Source: Porticoccaceae bacterium (GTDB lineage: Bacteria > Pseudomonadota > Gammaproteobacteria > Pseudomonadales > Porticoccaceae). From it: a stretch of DNA of 64,000 nt. A program made the position numbers and the translations under genes. Shown here in pieces: positions 18,281 through 27,934 of the stretch. Location: NCBI GenBank assembly GCA_029252555.1, contig JAQXBF010000005.1, positions 1 through 64,000 of the forward strand, given 5' to 3'. Position 1 is the stretch's first letter. Every line of letters starts with the position of its first letter. Under the pieces are notes generated by a model. It was given only the letters and a program-made list of their open reading frames with translations, was not told the DNA's origin and made no database searches.

Positions 18281-19799
18281 ATTGGTTTCCCCTCTCGGTT
18301 TTAATTTGTCTGATTTTAGTTCGTCTAGAGTTGCCTAGTAAGCCAGCGCACATGAGCAATGAAGCAATCACGATGGGCCAACTGCCGAGCTGAGTAAATA
18401 TCGTCTGCCCGGCTCTAGGTCTAATCGTGCCGCTTAACTCCGTGGCGGTAAACTGTTCGAGCTGCTGAAACATGGTGCCACGATAATCAACCAGCGCCGA
18501 TACCCCATTGTTGGTGCCGCGCATTAAAGGCTTGGCATTTTCAATGGCACGCATTCTGGCCATCTGCATATGTTGCTGAGGCGCTATTGAGCGCCCAAAC
18601 CATGCGTCATTACTCACGGTTAAAATCATTGTCGCTGTGGCCGCTGTGTTGCCCACCAGATTGGGGTAGGCAATCTCATAGCAGATGGCTGTAGCGATTT
18701 TCTCTCCCTTGGCGGTCAACAATGATTGATCTGCTGCCCCCAGTGAAAAAGAAGACATAGGAAGATCAAAAAACCGGTTAACGCCCCGCAATAAACCCTC
18801 TAATGGCACATATTCTCCAAAGGGCACCAGCCTGGTTTTATCGTACTGTCCACGGGAGTCGCCCAGGGCCAACATAGAGTTAAAGTAGCGGCGATTGCGA
18901 GGATCCTGTGTAGGTATACCGGTGAGCAGGGTAGTTTGGTTCACTTTTGCTTTGCCATCTACCTCTAGTAGATAGTCCATAATCTGCCGTGGCAGTGCTG
19001 GGATAGCGCCCTCAGGCCAGATAATAATATCCGCTCCCCAATGGGGCTCTGTCTGTGCAACAAGCCTATCCAAAATGCTGCCCTGTTCTGCCAGAGACCA
19101 CTTATCTTCTTGCTCTACGTTGGGCTGGATTAGTACCACCGATAGCTCAGTGCCTGTGGGTTGGGTCCAGTCAACTTTTTGCAAAAAATAGCCAGCCACA
19201 GTGGTTGCCAGCACAAGGCTCCCGGCAATGATAGTGCTGCGCCCTAGCTGCTTCCTGAATACCAGCTGTGCGAGCACCGCTGCGGTCAAGGCGCAGATAT
19301 AACTAAGCAGCAGTACCCCACCCAATGGCGCCCAGCCATTTAGCCAGGTGTCCGTATGGCTGTACCCGGCGTAAAGCCAGGGGAATCCGGTGAGTATCCA
19401 GCCGCGCAACCATTCGCTGAGTACCCATACAGCGGGCAATCCCAGCAGCACAGAGGAGGGAGATTTAGGAAATAGGGCACTGAGACTAAAGGGTGCGGCA
19501 AATATCAGCGCGAGAAAAAGACAGAATAAAATGGTGCCCAGAAAAGCGAGGGGGGCAGCGATATACCCGTGGTCGTGAATACTGACATAGACCCAGCTAA
19601 CGCCCGCAAAGAACAAGCCAAAACCAAAAATACTAGCTTTAATAAAAGCCTGCTTCGGGGTTTGATTTTCCAGTGCCCAGAACAGAACTGCCATGCTAAA
19701 AATAGCGATGGGCCAAATTGAGAAAGGGGCCAGAGCCAGCGGCATTAGTGCGCCGGAGGCAAACAGGGCGAGAAAGTTCTGACCTCGGCTCAAATGCAT
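18267..19799 (-). CDS. lnt: Apolipoprotein N-acyltransferase
   Basis: The 510-residue inner-membrane enzyme adds the third acyl chain to lipoproteins, which is needed for sorting of LptE and others. An N-terminal half with about six helices is followed by a nitrilase-like domain. The Glu-Lys-Cys triad is visible in IIWPEGAIPALP (Glu), the QYDKTRLVPFGEYVP segment (Lys) and AICYEIAYP (Cys). A final membrane helix near the C-terminus (WPIVIASLLMCAGLLG) is expected. It follows corC by 13 bases, the normal order. Confidence 0.96.
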   Translation of the reverse strand: MHLSRGQNFLALFASGALMPLALAPFSIWPIAIFSMAVLFWALENQTPKQAFIKASIFGFGLFFAGVSWVYVSIHDHGYIAAPLAFLGTILFCLFLALIFAAPFSLSALFPKSPSSVLLGLPAVWVLSEWLRGWILTGFPWLYAGYSHTDTWLNGWAPLGGVLLLSYICALTAAVLAQLVFRKQLGRSTIIAGSLVLATTVAGYFLQKVDWTQPTGTELSVVLIQPNVEQEDKWSLAEQGSILDRLVAQTEPHWGADIIIWPEGAIPALPRQIMDYLLEVDGKAKVNQTTLLTGIPTQDPRNRRYFNSMLALGDSRGQYDKTRLVPFGEYVPLEGLLRGVNRFFDLPMSSFSLGAADQSLLTAKGEKIATAICYEIAYPNLVGNTAATATMILTVSNDAWFGRSIAPQQHMQMARMRAIENAKPLMRGTNNGVSALVDYRGTMFQQLEQFTATELSGTIRPRAGQTIFTQLGSWPIVIASLLMCAGLLGNSRRTKIRQIKTERGNQYDIN

Positions 19800-19812
19800 T
19801 AGATTATTGTAG

Positions 19813-20652
19813 TCATAGAACCATTTTGCTGACTTCGAGCAGGCTCACCTTGCGGTTATCACCACCTATAACTTTAAAGCTAAAGTTCTCAATGCTGGTG
19901 GTCTCGCCCACTTTCGGCAGGTGCCCAAAGGCATGCACAACCAGCCCGCCTACGGTATCAAACTCATCGTCAGAAAAACCAATATCAAAAAATTCATTAA
20001 AGTCGTCTATTTCGGTAATCGCTTCAACCGTGTAGAGGTCGTTGCCAATTTTACGAATCTGCTCTGCTTCATGCTCGTCGGTTTCATCTTCAATTTCGCC
20101 AACAATCTCCTCCAGAACATCCTCAATAGTAAGCAAACCGGAAACACCTCCATATTCATCGACCACTATGGCCATATGGTAGCGTTGCTCACGGAATTCC
20201 TGCAGCAGGATATTCAGGCGTTTGCTTTCGGGGATAATGGTTGCAGGGCGCAGCAGGCTCTTTAGGTCGAAAGACTCTTTACCAGACAGCACTAGGGGCA
20301 GTAATTCCTTTGCCAATAGAATACCCAGAACATCATCGGAAGATTCACCAACCACTGGAAAACGCGAGTGTTGAGACTGAATTACCAGCTCCAATATCTG
20401 CACCAGACTAAAGTCTTCTTCAATCACATTCATCTGCGACTTGGGGATCATAATTTCCCTGGCCTGCAGATCAGAGACTTTTAAGGCACCCTCCATAATT
20501 TGCAGGGCACTGGCATCAATAATTGACTCATTTTCTGCGCTGCGCAGCATATCGGCCACTTCATCGCTATTAGTCGGGCTGCCAGAAAATGCCTTACCGA
20601 TTTTTTTCAGCAATGAATTATCTTGATTATTATTCGATATTTCGTCGTTCAT
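19813..20652 (-). CDS. corC: CorC/HlyC-type CBS-domain protein (YbeX)
   Basis: A 279-residue soluble protein with two CBS repeats (about 65-185; [19 protein letters not shown], then [31 protein letters not shown]) and a C-terminal CorC/HlyC transporter-associated domain ([18 protein letters not shown] through the end). It is linked to magnesium/cobalt efflux and, in E. coli YbeX studies, to ribosome-related physiology. It sits between ybeY and lnt as in E. coli. Confidence 0.94.
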   Translation of the reverse strand: MNDEISNNNQDNSLLKKIGKAFSGSPTNSDEVADMLRSAENESIIDASALQIMEGALKVSDLQAREIMIPKSQMNVIEEDFSLVQILELVIQSQHSRFPVVGESSDDVLGILLAKELLPLVLSGKESFDLKSLLRPATIIPESKRLNILLQEFREQRYHMAIVVDEYGGVSGLLTIEDVLEEIVGEIEDETDEHEAEQIRKIGNDLYTVEAITEIDDFNEFFDIGFSDDEFDTVGGLVVHAFGHLPKVGETTSIENFSFKVIGGDNRKVSLLEVSKMVL

Positions 20653-20654
20653 TA

Positions 20655-21125
20655 TTATTGTTCTTCGCTATCGGAATATGAGTAGGGAGCGGGAAAGCCC
20701 AAGCCCAATAAAATTTCAGTTTCTAACGTTTCCATAACTTCAGCATCCCGATCACCGACATGATCATACCCCAGTAAATGTAGTACACCATGTACGCACA
20801 TATGAGCCCAATGGGCCTCTACCGGTTTATTTTGCTCAACAGCTTCACGGATAACCACTGGCGCACAGATAACCAAGTCGCCCAGTATTGGCAGCGGCTC
20901 TGGGGTAACGGCATCAAAGGGGAAGGAAAGGATATTGGTGGAGCCAGATTTACCGCGATACTGTTGGTTTAGTGTCGCGCTCTCTTGTTCATCGACAATT
21001 CGCACACTGAGCTCGGCAGTATGTCGCTCATCCCGGAGCGCTGCGCTGGCCCAGTGCTGCATACTGTCTTCTTCAGGCGTTTCTTCAGATGGGCAGGCCA
21101 TCTGAATATCGAGCAAGATAGTCAT
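20655..21125 (-). CDS. ybeY: Endoribonuclease YbeY
   Basis: The 156-residue zinc-dependent enzyme is involved in 16S rRNA 3'-end maturation and ribosome quality control. The zinc-binding motif HGVLHLLGYDH is intact near residues 114-124, preceded by the RGKSGSTNILSFPFD strand. It lies 2 bases upstream of corC and just after phoH, the conserved ybeZ-ybeY-ybeX order. Confidence 0.97.
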   Translation of the reverse strand: MTILLDIQMACPSEETPEEDSMQHWASAALRDERHTAELSVRIVDEQESATLNQQYRGKSGSTNILSFPFDAVTPEPLPILGDLVICAPVVIREAVEQNKPVEAHWAHMCVHGVLHLLGYDHVGDRDAEVMETLETEILLGLGFPAPYSYSDSEEQ

Positions 21126-21131
21126 GGGGTG

Positions 21132-22139
21132 CTATTCAGGACCTTTTTCAAAAGCATCATAGGCATCAACGATACTTTGAACAATAGGGTGGCGCACTAC
21201 ATCTCGGGACTCAAAATGAGTAAAGCTAATCTCATCCACATGTTGCAGAACTTCACAGGCGTGAACCAAGCCAGAGCTAACGCCGCGAGGCAGGTCAATC
21301 TGCGACATATCACCAGTAATCACAGCGGTAGAGCCAAAGCCAATGCGGGTTAGGAACATCTTCATTTGCTCCCTGGTGGTGTTCTGGCTCTCATCGAGAA
21401 TAATATAGGCACCATTTAAAGTGCGGCCGCGCATATAGGCTAGCGGGGCAATTTCAATTACATTGCGCTCCTGCAATTTAGCCACGGTTTCAAAACCGAG
21501 CATCTCGTGCAGAGCGTCGTACAGAGGGCGCAGGTAGGGGTCTACCTTTTGCGCTAGATCGCCAGGTAAAAACCCCAGCCTTTCGCCAGCTTCAACCGCA
21601 GGCCTCACCAATAGAATACGTTCAACTTCATCGCGCAGCAGCGCTTCAACGGCGCAGGCAACAGCCAGATAGGTCTTGCCAGTACCGGCGGGGCCGATAC
21701 CAAAGTTAATATCATGGGTTTGTATCGAGCGCACATAACGCTGCTGATTGAGTCCCCGAGGTTTGATATTGCCTTTTTTGGTGCGTATCACCGAGAAATT
21801 TTCAACATTATCGGCAGATTGCAAGTTGCTGGCAGGTTGAGTCATAGGCGTCTCTCTTTCGTGTTGACGAAGGTGAAGGTGAACTTCTTCAGGGGCTAGC
21901 TCCGAATAATGGGCGGTCTCCTGATATAGATTGTAAATTACATCGGCTGCGCGTTGAGATGGGTCAGGGTCACCGTAGACAGCAAAAAAATTATCTCGCG
22001 AGCGAATTTCAACGTTTAACCGCTGTTCGATTAGGCGAAGGTTTTCATCAAATTGACCGCAGAGTGAGGCGAGACGACGAGCATCGTTAGGCTCGAGATT
22101 AATGCTGAAGGCTGATGGCTGAGTATCCAATCGTTTCAA
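21132..22139 (-). CDS. ybeZ: PhoH-family ATPase YbeZ
   Basis: A 335-residue PhoH-like P-loop protein. The Walker A motif is GPAGTGKTYLAVA near residue 153, the Walker B-like segment is AYIILDESQNTT, and VITGDMSQIDLPRG is the downstream conserved block. The N-terminal region (about 1-90) holds a KH-like element (LNVEIRSRDNFFAVYGDP). YbeZ partners with YbeY in RNA metabolism; this follows from family knowledge and the neighbouring ybeY. Confidence 0.94.
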   Translation of the reverse strand: MKRLDTQPSAFSINLEPNDARRLASLCGQFDENLRLIEQRLNVEIRSRDNFFAVYGDPDPSQRAADVIYNLYQETAHYSELAPEEVHLHLRQHERETPMTQPASNLQSADNVENFSVIRTKKGNIKPRGLNQQRYVRSIQTHDINFGIGPAGTGKTYLAVACAVEALLRDEVERILLVRPAVEAGERLGFLPGDLAQKVDPYLRPLYDALHEMLGFETVAKLQERNVIEIAPLAYMRGRTLNGAYIILDESQNTTREQMKMFLTRIGFGSTAVITGDMSQIDLPRGVSSGLVHACEVLQHVDEISFTHFESRDVVRHPIVQSIVDAYDAFEKGPE

Positions 22140-22257
22140 TATTTGCTTTAAAGCCTTGTGGTATTGGTAATATTTGTAGCATAGCGCGAACTATAGAAGA
22201 GCGTAAACTTTTTTACTACCCAAATATTATAAAAAACAGCGCTGATATGCCCAGATT

Positions 22258-23601
22258 TTAGGCCGAAATAAGGTTGCCACGTAGGCTGTTTGGCAGGGCT
22301 TCGGTGATTTCGGCCTGCGCAAACTGGCCAATAAGGCTATGATCGTCGCAGCGGAAGTTCACCACGCGGTTATTCTCGGTACGACCCTGTAACTGCCCCG
22401 GGTCCTTTTTGCTGATTCCAGTGACCAGCAACCGGGCCTGAGTGCCCACCATGCGGCGGCCAATCTCCGCGGCATTCTGGCTGATGCGGTCCTGCAGAAT
22501 TTTTAGGCGCCTTTTCTTAATATCTTCACTGGTGTCGTCAGCTAAATCCGCTGCGGGGGTGCCGGGGCGAGCGCTATAAATAAAACTAAATGAGGTGTCA
22601 AAGCCAATTTCTTCGATCAACTTCATAGTGGCAGCGAAATCATCTTCGGTTTCACCAGGAAAACCAATAATAAAGTCAGATGAAATGCTAATATCTGGGC
22701 GCAGGGCGCGCAGACGGCGAATTTTTGATTTGTACTCAATAGTGGTGTGGCCGCGTTTCATGGCCATCAGAATACGGTCTGAACCACTCTGCACAGGCAG
22801 GTGGAGATGGCTGACTAACTCGGGAACTCGGCTGTAGACATCGATCAGAGCATCGGAGAACTCCACTGGATGGCTAGTGGTGTATCGAATGCGGTCGATA
22901 CCCTCGATATCCGCTACATAGGGAATCAGTTCGGCAAAGTCGCAGATAGAGCCATCGGGCATATCACCGCGGTAGGCATTGACGTTTTGGCCAAGCAAAT
23001 TCACTTCGCGAACGCCTTGGGCGGCGAGTTCGGCAATTTCTGTGAGCACATCTGCCATAGGGCGGCTAACTTCTTCGCCTCTGGTGTAGGGAACAACACA
23101 AAAAGTACAGTATTTGGAGCAGCCTTCCATAATTGAGACAAAGGCGCTAGCACCGTCGGCCTCGGGGGTTGGCAAGCGATCAAATTTCTCAATCTCTGGG
23201 AAACTGATATCCACCACAACAGTGCCATCAGTTTTGTGGGTTTCCATCATCTCCGGCAGGCGATGCAATGTTTGCGGCCCGAAAATGACATCGACAAAAG
23301 GTGCGCGCTTGGCAATAGCGTCGCCCTCTTGGCTGGCAACACAGCCACCAACACCAATAACAAGGTCGGGGTTAGCCTCTTTAAGATGCTTCCAGCGCCC
23401 CAGCTGATGAAAGACTTTTTCTTGCGCCTTTTCACGGATCGAACAAGTGTTGAGTAGAATAACATCAGCCTCAGCTGCATTGTCCGTAGGCACCATGGCG
23501 TGGCTGTCCCCCAGCAAATCCTGCATACGAGCAGAGTCGTACTCATTCATCTGGCAGCCATGGGTCACGATATGCAGCTTTTTAACCGTTTTTGCAGTCA
23601 T
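22258..23601 (-). CDS. miaB: tRNA-2-methylthio-N6-dimethylallyladenosine synthase
   Basis: The 447-residue radical-SAM methylthiotransferase converts i6A37 to ms2i6A37. The N-terminal UPF0004 domain has [13 protein letters not shown] (first auxiliary-cluster Cys), [10 protein letters not shown] and GGCVAS. The radical SAM triad is [11 protein letters not shown] near residue 160, and a TRAM domain ends the protein. It precedes phoH by 118 bases on the same strand, so it is plausibly the first gene of the miaB-phoH-ybeY-corC-lnt run. Confidence 0.97.
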   Translation of the reverse strand: MTAKTVKKLHIVTHGCQMNEYDSARMQDLLGDSHAMVPTDNAAEADVILLNTCSIREKAQEKVFHQLGRWKHLKEANPDLVIGVGGCVASQEGDAIAKRAPFVDVIFGPQTLHRLPEMMETHKTDGTVVVDISFPEIEKFDRLPTPEADGASAFVSIMEGCSKYCTFCVVPYTRGEEVSRPMADVLTEIAELAAQGVREVNLLGQNVNAYRGDMPDGSICDFAELIPYVADIEGIDRIRYTTSHPVEFSDALIDVYSRVPELVSHLHLPVQSGSDRILMAMKRGHTTIEYKSKIRRLRALRPDISISSDFIIGFPGETEDDFAATMKLIEEIGFDTSFSFIYSARPGTPAADLADDTSEDIKKRRLKILQDRISQNAAEIGRRMVGTQARLLVTGISKKDPGQLQGRTENNRVVNFRCDDHSLIGQFAQAEITEALPNSLRGNLISA

Positions 23602-23742
23602 CTAATTGGTTATTCTTTGAACACATTGTGGGGGCAGGCATTATAGCTGTGCGGGGCCAATTCGCAACATTTATGCAGTGTTCTAAAAGGCTGTTGTGCT
23701 ATCATGCAGCCATCAAATTAACCGCCTATTGCGAAGACTATC

Positions 23743-24081
23743 ATGGCCAGTGAACCAATTTATCGCATTACCTTTTTCAATCAGGGACAGGTCTATGAAA
23801 TCTATGCTCGGCATGTGTTTCAAAGCGATCTCTGGGGCTTTCTTGAAGTCGAAGAATTTATCTTTGGGGAGCGCTCACAGATGATTGTTGACCCTGCAGA
23901 AGAGAAGCTAAAAAATGAGTTCTCGGATATCAAGCGCAGCTTTATTCCCATGCAGTCGATCGTGCGCATCGATGAAGTTGAAAAAGAGGGTGCCTGCAAG
24001 ATTACAGAAGCCCCCGCTGGTAGCAATGTCAGCCCATTTCCATTTCCCAGTATGGCGGGCGGAAAGCCGGCTAAAGACTAG
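23743..24081 (+). CDS. DUF1820 family protein
   Basis: A 112-residue soluble protein with the DUF1820 layout: PIYRITFFNQGQVYEIYARHV, then GFLEVEEFIFGERSQMIVDPAEEKL, and a C-terminal IPMQSIVRIDEVEKEG strand. The family is widespread in gammaproteobacteria and has no established function. It is divergent from miaB and converges with the MAPEG gene 3 bases away. Its tail is Pro/Gly-rich. Confidence 0.85.
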   Translation: MASEPIYRITFFNQGQVYEIYARHVFQSDLWGFLEVEEFIFGERSQMIVDPAEEKLKNEFSDIKRSFIPMQSIVRIDEVEKEGACKITEAPAGSNVSPFPFPSMAGGKPAKD

Positions 24082-24084
24082 TTT

Positions 24085-24471
24085 TTAAGACAGTACCTGC
24101 ATAACCAGCCCAGCTAAGCTGGCAATCACCACGCCTAGATTGCTGAAGAAACTCAGTGCCTCGCCAGGCCCAGAGTTGGTTGGATCCTTGAAATACAGGC
24201 CTGCGTATAGCTGGCGACCTACCAGAAATAGAATACCTGGCAACAGCGGCCAGATTTCACTCACATAAAGGGTAAAAATCACCATTGCCGGAAAAAAGTT
24301 AATCAGCTGCTCCATGGTGTTTTGCTGAATCCTATAGAGTCTTTCCCATAAATCATTGCCGACTGTTTTAGGCGCTGAAACATCGTACTTGCCCCGAGTC
24401 GCTCCCACTTTCATGGTAAAGATAATGTACTGAAGAAGTGCAACTAAAATGACGATAAGGGTATTTTCCAT
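24085..24471 (-). CDS. MAPEG-family membrane protein
   Basis: A 128-residue protein with four hydrophobic segments and the MAPEG pattern: RLYRIQQNTMEQLINFFPAMVIF in the second helix region, then RQLYAGLYFKDPTNSGPGEALSFFSNLG. Eukaryotic members handle glutathione conjugates and eicosanoids; bacterial members are mostly uncharacterised. It stands alone, convergent with the DUF1820 gene and divergent from gspE. Confidence 0.87.
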   Translation of the reverse strand: MENTLIVILVALLQYIIFTMKVGATRGKYDVSAPKTVGNDLWERLYRIQQNTMEQLINFFPAMVIFTLYVSEIWPLLPGILFLVGRQLYAGLYFKDPTNSGPGEALSFFSNLGVVIASLAGLVMQVLS

Positions 24472-24713
24472 AGCATTTCCTCTCTGGCCTGTGGCTGGCT
24501 AAAATTGAATTTCAGTTATTTGTATTAGAGTTCTACCAAAGGCTTCTTTGGAGACTGTTCTCAGCATAGTCTATTGGGGCGGTGAAAGGCCTCAAATCTG
24601 CGCTGTAATATAGCGTAAACAATGTAAGACTAATGTCCGATTGTGGTAAAGTCTGAGCTTGGAATTGTCTATGTTTCTAATGGGTTTAGCTGGTTGTTAA
24701 CCAGAGGTTGTGA
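24472..24713. promoter_or_regulatory. Divergent intergenic region ahead of the gsp operon, with RBS-proximal hairpin
   Basis: The 242-bp region separates the MAPEG gene (minus) and gspE (plus). Just ahead of gspE, CTGGTT-GTT-AACCAG (24690-24704) forms a perfect 6-bp hairpin touching the Shine-Dalgarno AGAGG. The AACC strand (24699-24702) can also pair with GGTT at 24706-24709, which overlaps the ribosome-binding site. No confident sigma-70 box pair was recognised. Confidence 0.5.
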
Positions 24714-26177
24714 ATGACGCAAAATACATTGGAGTTGCTTCCCTACGAGTTTGCTCGAGTTAATCGAGTGCTGCTGCAAAGTGAGCAGGGAAATCTTCTG
24801 CTGGGACCAAATGCGCCATACTGGGCAGTGGCTGAGGTTAGTCGAGCCGCCGGTGGCAATCTGTCGGTCAGCTCTGTGGCAGATGAAGAATTTGATGCGG
24901 TGCTTAGCCAGATTTATGCTGGCAAACAGGGTTCATCAGAGTCTGTGATGGAAGATATTAAAGATTTTGTCGATCTTGAATCTGCCGCCGCAGAGTTAGA
25001 GGAAGTTGGCGACCTTTTGGACGCTGAAAATGATGCCCCCATAGTGCGCCTGCTGAATGCCATTCTCGCTGAATCCTTAAAAGAAAATGCCTCTGATATT
25101 CATATCGAGCCTTACGAAAAAGAAGCCTTGGTGCGCTTTCGCCTAGATGGGGTACTGAGAACCGTACTAAGCCCCTCAATTCAGATTGCCCCCCTGCTTA
25201 TTTCTCGTATTAAGGTGATGTCCAAGCTGGATATTGCTGAACGTCGCCTGCCCCAAGATGGGCGTATGAGCGTGCGTCTGGGCGGCCGCAGTATTGATTT
25301 GCGTATTTCTACTATGCCTTCAAGTCATGGAGAGCGAGTGGTGATGCGGCTGCTGGATAAAGATGCGGGCAAACTGCAGACCGATGACCTTGGTATGCCA
25401 GCAAGCACCAAGCAGGAACTCGAAGAGTTAGTGTCTCGGCCCCATGGTATTATTTTGGTTACAGGCCCCACGGGCTCAGGTAAAACAACGACGCTGTATG
25501 CGGCGCTGCAGCAGATGGATCGTCGGGAACGCAATATTATGACGGTGGAAGACCCAGTGGAATATGATCTACCGGGCATTAGCCAAACACAGATTAATCT
25601 CCGTGCGGGCATGACATTTGCGCGGGGTCTGAGAGCAATTTTGCGTCAGGATCCGGACGTTATTCTGATTGGCGAGATTCGTGATGGTGAGACCGCTGAA
25701 ATAGCTACCCAAGCCAGTTTGACCGGCCACCTTGTGCTGTCCACCCTGCACACCAACACAGCGGCCGGCGCCATCACCAGGCTGCAAGATTTAGGGGTTG
25801 ATAGCTTTTTACTGGCCTCCACCGTGCGCGGTATTGTGTCCCAGCGTCTAATGCGCAAACTGTGCAGCCATTGCCGGCAGGAAGTCAAAGCTGATGAGTT
25901 CAATCGGGGGCTGTTAAAGCTTAAGCCCGGTGCCACCATTTTTCAGTCTGTGGGCTGTAGCGAGTGCAATAATACTGGCTTCGCTGGTCGTCAGGCACTG
26001 TTTGAATTAGTGACTGTCGATGCGCCACTACAGTCGTTAATCCATGCAAATGCTGGGGAAATTGAGATTGAAGAGTCTATCCGTCAGCGTGTTCCCAGTA
26101 TTCGTGATGCTGGCTTCGAACTGGTACGTCAGGGCGTTACCACCGTCGAAGAAGTGCTTCGCGTCACTAGCGTCTAA
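24714..26177 (+). CDS. gspE: Type II secretion ATPase GspE
   Basis: The 487-residue cytoplasmic hexameric ATPase powers pseudopilus assembly. The Walker A motif is GPTGSGKTTTLYAALQ, the Asp box is the IMTVEDPVEYDLPGISQTQIN stretch, and the Walker B segment is ILRQDPDVILIGEIRDGETA. The zinc tetracysteine module of the family is present (CSHCRQEVK ... CSECNNTGF). The N1 domain is short. It is the first gene of the secretion operon and has a hairpin next to its ribosome-binding site. Confidence 0.96.
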   Translation: MTQNTLELLPYEFARVNRVLLQSEQGNLLLGPNAPYWAVAEVSRAAGGNLSVSSVADEEFDAVLSQIYAGKQGSSESVMEDIKDFVDLESAAAELEEVGDLLDAENDAPIVRLLNAILAESLKENASDIHIEPYEKEALVRFRLDGVLRTVLSPSIQIAPLLISRIKVMSKLDIAERRLPQDGRMSVRLGGRSIDLRISTMPSSHGERVVMRLLDKDAGKLQTDDLGMPASTKQELEELVSRPHGIILVTGPTGSGKTTTLYAALQQMDRRERNIMTVEDPVEYDLPGISQTQINLRAGMTFARGLRAILRQDPDVILIGEIRDGETAEIATQASLTGHLVLSTLHTNTAAGAITRLQDLGVDSFLLASTVRGIVSQRLMRKLCSHCRQEVKADEFNRGLLKLKPGATIFQSVGCSECNNTGFAGRQALFELVTVDAPLQSLIHANAGEIEIEESIRQRVPSIRDAGFELVRQGVTTVEEVLRVTSV

Positions 26178-26182
26178 CTGTT

Positions 26183-27409
26183 ATGCCAGCCTTTGATTAC
26201 TCCGCCTACAACTCCACCGGCAAGCTGGTCGATGGCGTGGTGACTGCAGATTCTGAGCGCCATGCTCGACGCCTGCTAAAAGAAAAAAAACTGTTGCCAG
26301 CTACATTGGCCGAAGTCAGCGAGAAGGCCAGTGGGGGCAGTCGCCCGGGAATTGGTTTTGGTCGTAGTCGAGAGGCGCGGGTCAATAACTTTGATCTATC
26401 CCTGTTGTTGCAGCAGCAGGCCATTCTGATCCAGTCGGGCCTGCCCCTTGAAGATGCCCTGCGCATGACCATTGAACAGGCCGAGACGGATAAACAGAGG
26501 CGCATGGTCGAGAGTTGGCGCAGCGAAATTATTGAGGGCCGCAGCTTTTCTGAGGCACTGCGGCGATCCCCCTACAGAATCCCTGAAGCAGTCATTGCCG
26601 GAATTGGTGTTGGTGAAGAGAGTGGGCATCTGGATCGTGTGCTAATGCGGTTGGCCGAGGATCTGGAGACCAGCGCAGAAAACCGTAAAACGGTGACTCG
26701 GGCCCTGATTTATCCAGCTACTCTGGTGGGCACCTCGATTATTGTGGTGGCGATTATGATGGTTTGGGTGGTGCCAAAAATCACCGCTATCTTTACTAGC
26801 TCCAATCGCGAACTGCCTTTTATAACTCAGGTCGTGATTGGCCTCAGTGAATTTACCCAGCAGTATGGGCTCTATCTGTTGATTGCTATTATTGCTGCTC
26901 TGGTTGCCTTTGCGCGACTGATGCGCGACCCGGTTCGCAAACAGCGCTGGCACGAAATAATTTTAAATATGCCCGGTCTGGGGCGCTGGACGAGAATGGC
27001 TAATATTGCCGACTGGTCACGCAGTTTGGGCGTACTTCTGAATAATGGCGTGCCAGCTCTTGCCGCTCTGAAGATTTCCTCTGCCGTGGTTAACAACTTG
27101 CATTTGCGTAGCAAGATGGAGGCGGTAACTGAAAGCATGCGCCGCGGTAGCAGCCTGCAAAAAGCACTTGAAGAACATGAGCTTGGCAGCGGGTTTTTGA
27201 TTCACATGGTTGGCAGCGGTGAGGCCTCCAGTGAGCTGGATAAGATGTTAGTGCGCGTGGCAGATTATTATTCTCTGCGCCTGGCCAATGCGGTTGAGGT
27301 GTTTTTAAAGCTAATCAATCCAATTCTGATTATTTTTATGGGGATGATTATCCTGTCAGTGGTTGCGGCAGTCATGCTCCCCATTATGGATATGAATAAT
27401 ATGGTTTAG
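26183..27409 (+). CDS. gspF: Type II secretion inner-membrane platform protein GspF
   Basis: The 408-residue platform protein has an N-terminal extension (FDYSAYNSTGKLVDGVV), two cytoplasmic T2SSF domains (LSLLLQQQAILIQSGLPLEDALRM; ADWSRSLGVLLNNGVPALAALKIS) and three membrane helices (LIYPATLVGTSIIVVAIMM, GLYLLIAIIAALVAF, and the terminal LINPILIIFMGMIILSVVAA). It lies 5 bases after gspE. GspF links the ATPase to pseudopilin assembly. Confidence 0.96.
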   Translation: MPAFDYSAYNSTGKLVDGVVTADSERHARRLLKEKKLLPATLAEVSEKASGGSRPGIGFGRSREARVNNFDLSLLLQQQAILIQSGLPLEDALRMTIEQAETDKQRRMVESWRSEIIEGRSFSEALRRSPYRIPEAVIAGIGVGEESGHLDRVLMRLAEDLETSAENRKTVTRALIYPATLVGTSIIVVAIMMVWVVPKITAIFTSSNRELPFITQVVIGLSEFTQQYGLYLLIAIIAALVAFARLMRDPVRKQRWHEIILNMPGLGRWTRMANIADWSRSLGVLLNNGVPALAALKISSAVVNNLHLRSKMEAVTESMRRGSSLQKALEEHELGSGFLIHMVGSGEASSELDKMLVRVADYYSLRLANAVEVFLKLINPILIIFMGMIILSVVAAVMLPIMDMNNMV

Positions 27410-27468
27410 TTTGGGTAGATCTCTCCCAAACTACTTTGAGTCAACAGATAACTTTTGAGGTTTTAAAC

Positions 27469-27897
27469 ATGGCGATTAGAAAAAAGCAGAGGGGTTTTAC
27501 CCTCATTGAAATGATGGTTGTAGTGGTAGTTATTGCCCTTTTGGGAGCGATGATTGGCCCAACCCTATTTAACAAGGTGCAGCAGGCCGAAGAAACCCGG
27601 GTGGCTCAGGATATTAGAGTAATTGAGAGCGCGCTCAAATTTTATCGTTTGGACAACTACCGTTACCCCAGTCAGGCCCAAGGGTTAGACTCTCTGATTA
27701 CCGCACCCTCGTCTGGCGCCGATAAATGGAACGGCCCCTATCTGGAAGATCTGCCAGAAGACCCTTGGGGCGTTGCCTATCAGTATCAAACCCCCGGTAC
27801 CCATGGCAAAGAAATTGAAGTCTTCACCCTGGGTGTTGATGGCCAACAGGGTGGTGAGGGTTCTAATAAAGACTGGGGCAACTGGAACATCAAGTGA
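27469..27897 (+). CDS. gspG: Major pseudopilin GspG
   Basis: This is the major pseudopilin of the secretion pseudopilus. A short basic leader MAIRKKQRG precedes the prepilin peptidase site (G followed by FTLIEMMVVVVVIALLG). The C-terminal region has the calcium-binding type-G fold (RLDNYRYPSQAQGLDSLI, EDPWGVAYQYQTPGTHG, FTLGVDGQQGGEGSNKD). The start at 27469 is chosen because TGAGG lies just upstream and the leader is of normal length; an in-frame TTG at 27436 would add 11 unlikely residues. Confidence 0.96.
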   Translation: MAIRKKQRGFTLIEMMVVVVVIALLGAMIGPTLFNKVQQAEETRVAQDIRVIESALKFYRLDNYRYPSQAQGLDSLITAPSSGADKWNGPYLEDLPEDPWGVAYQYQTPGTHGKEIEVFTLGVDGQQGGEGSNKDWGNWNIK

Positions 27898-27934
27898 GTA
27901 ATCACTTTGATTTCCTGATACAGCCTCATTGACT

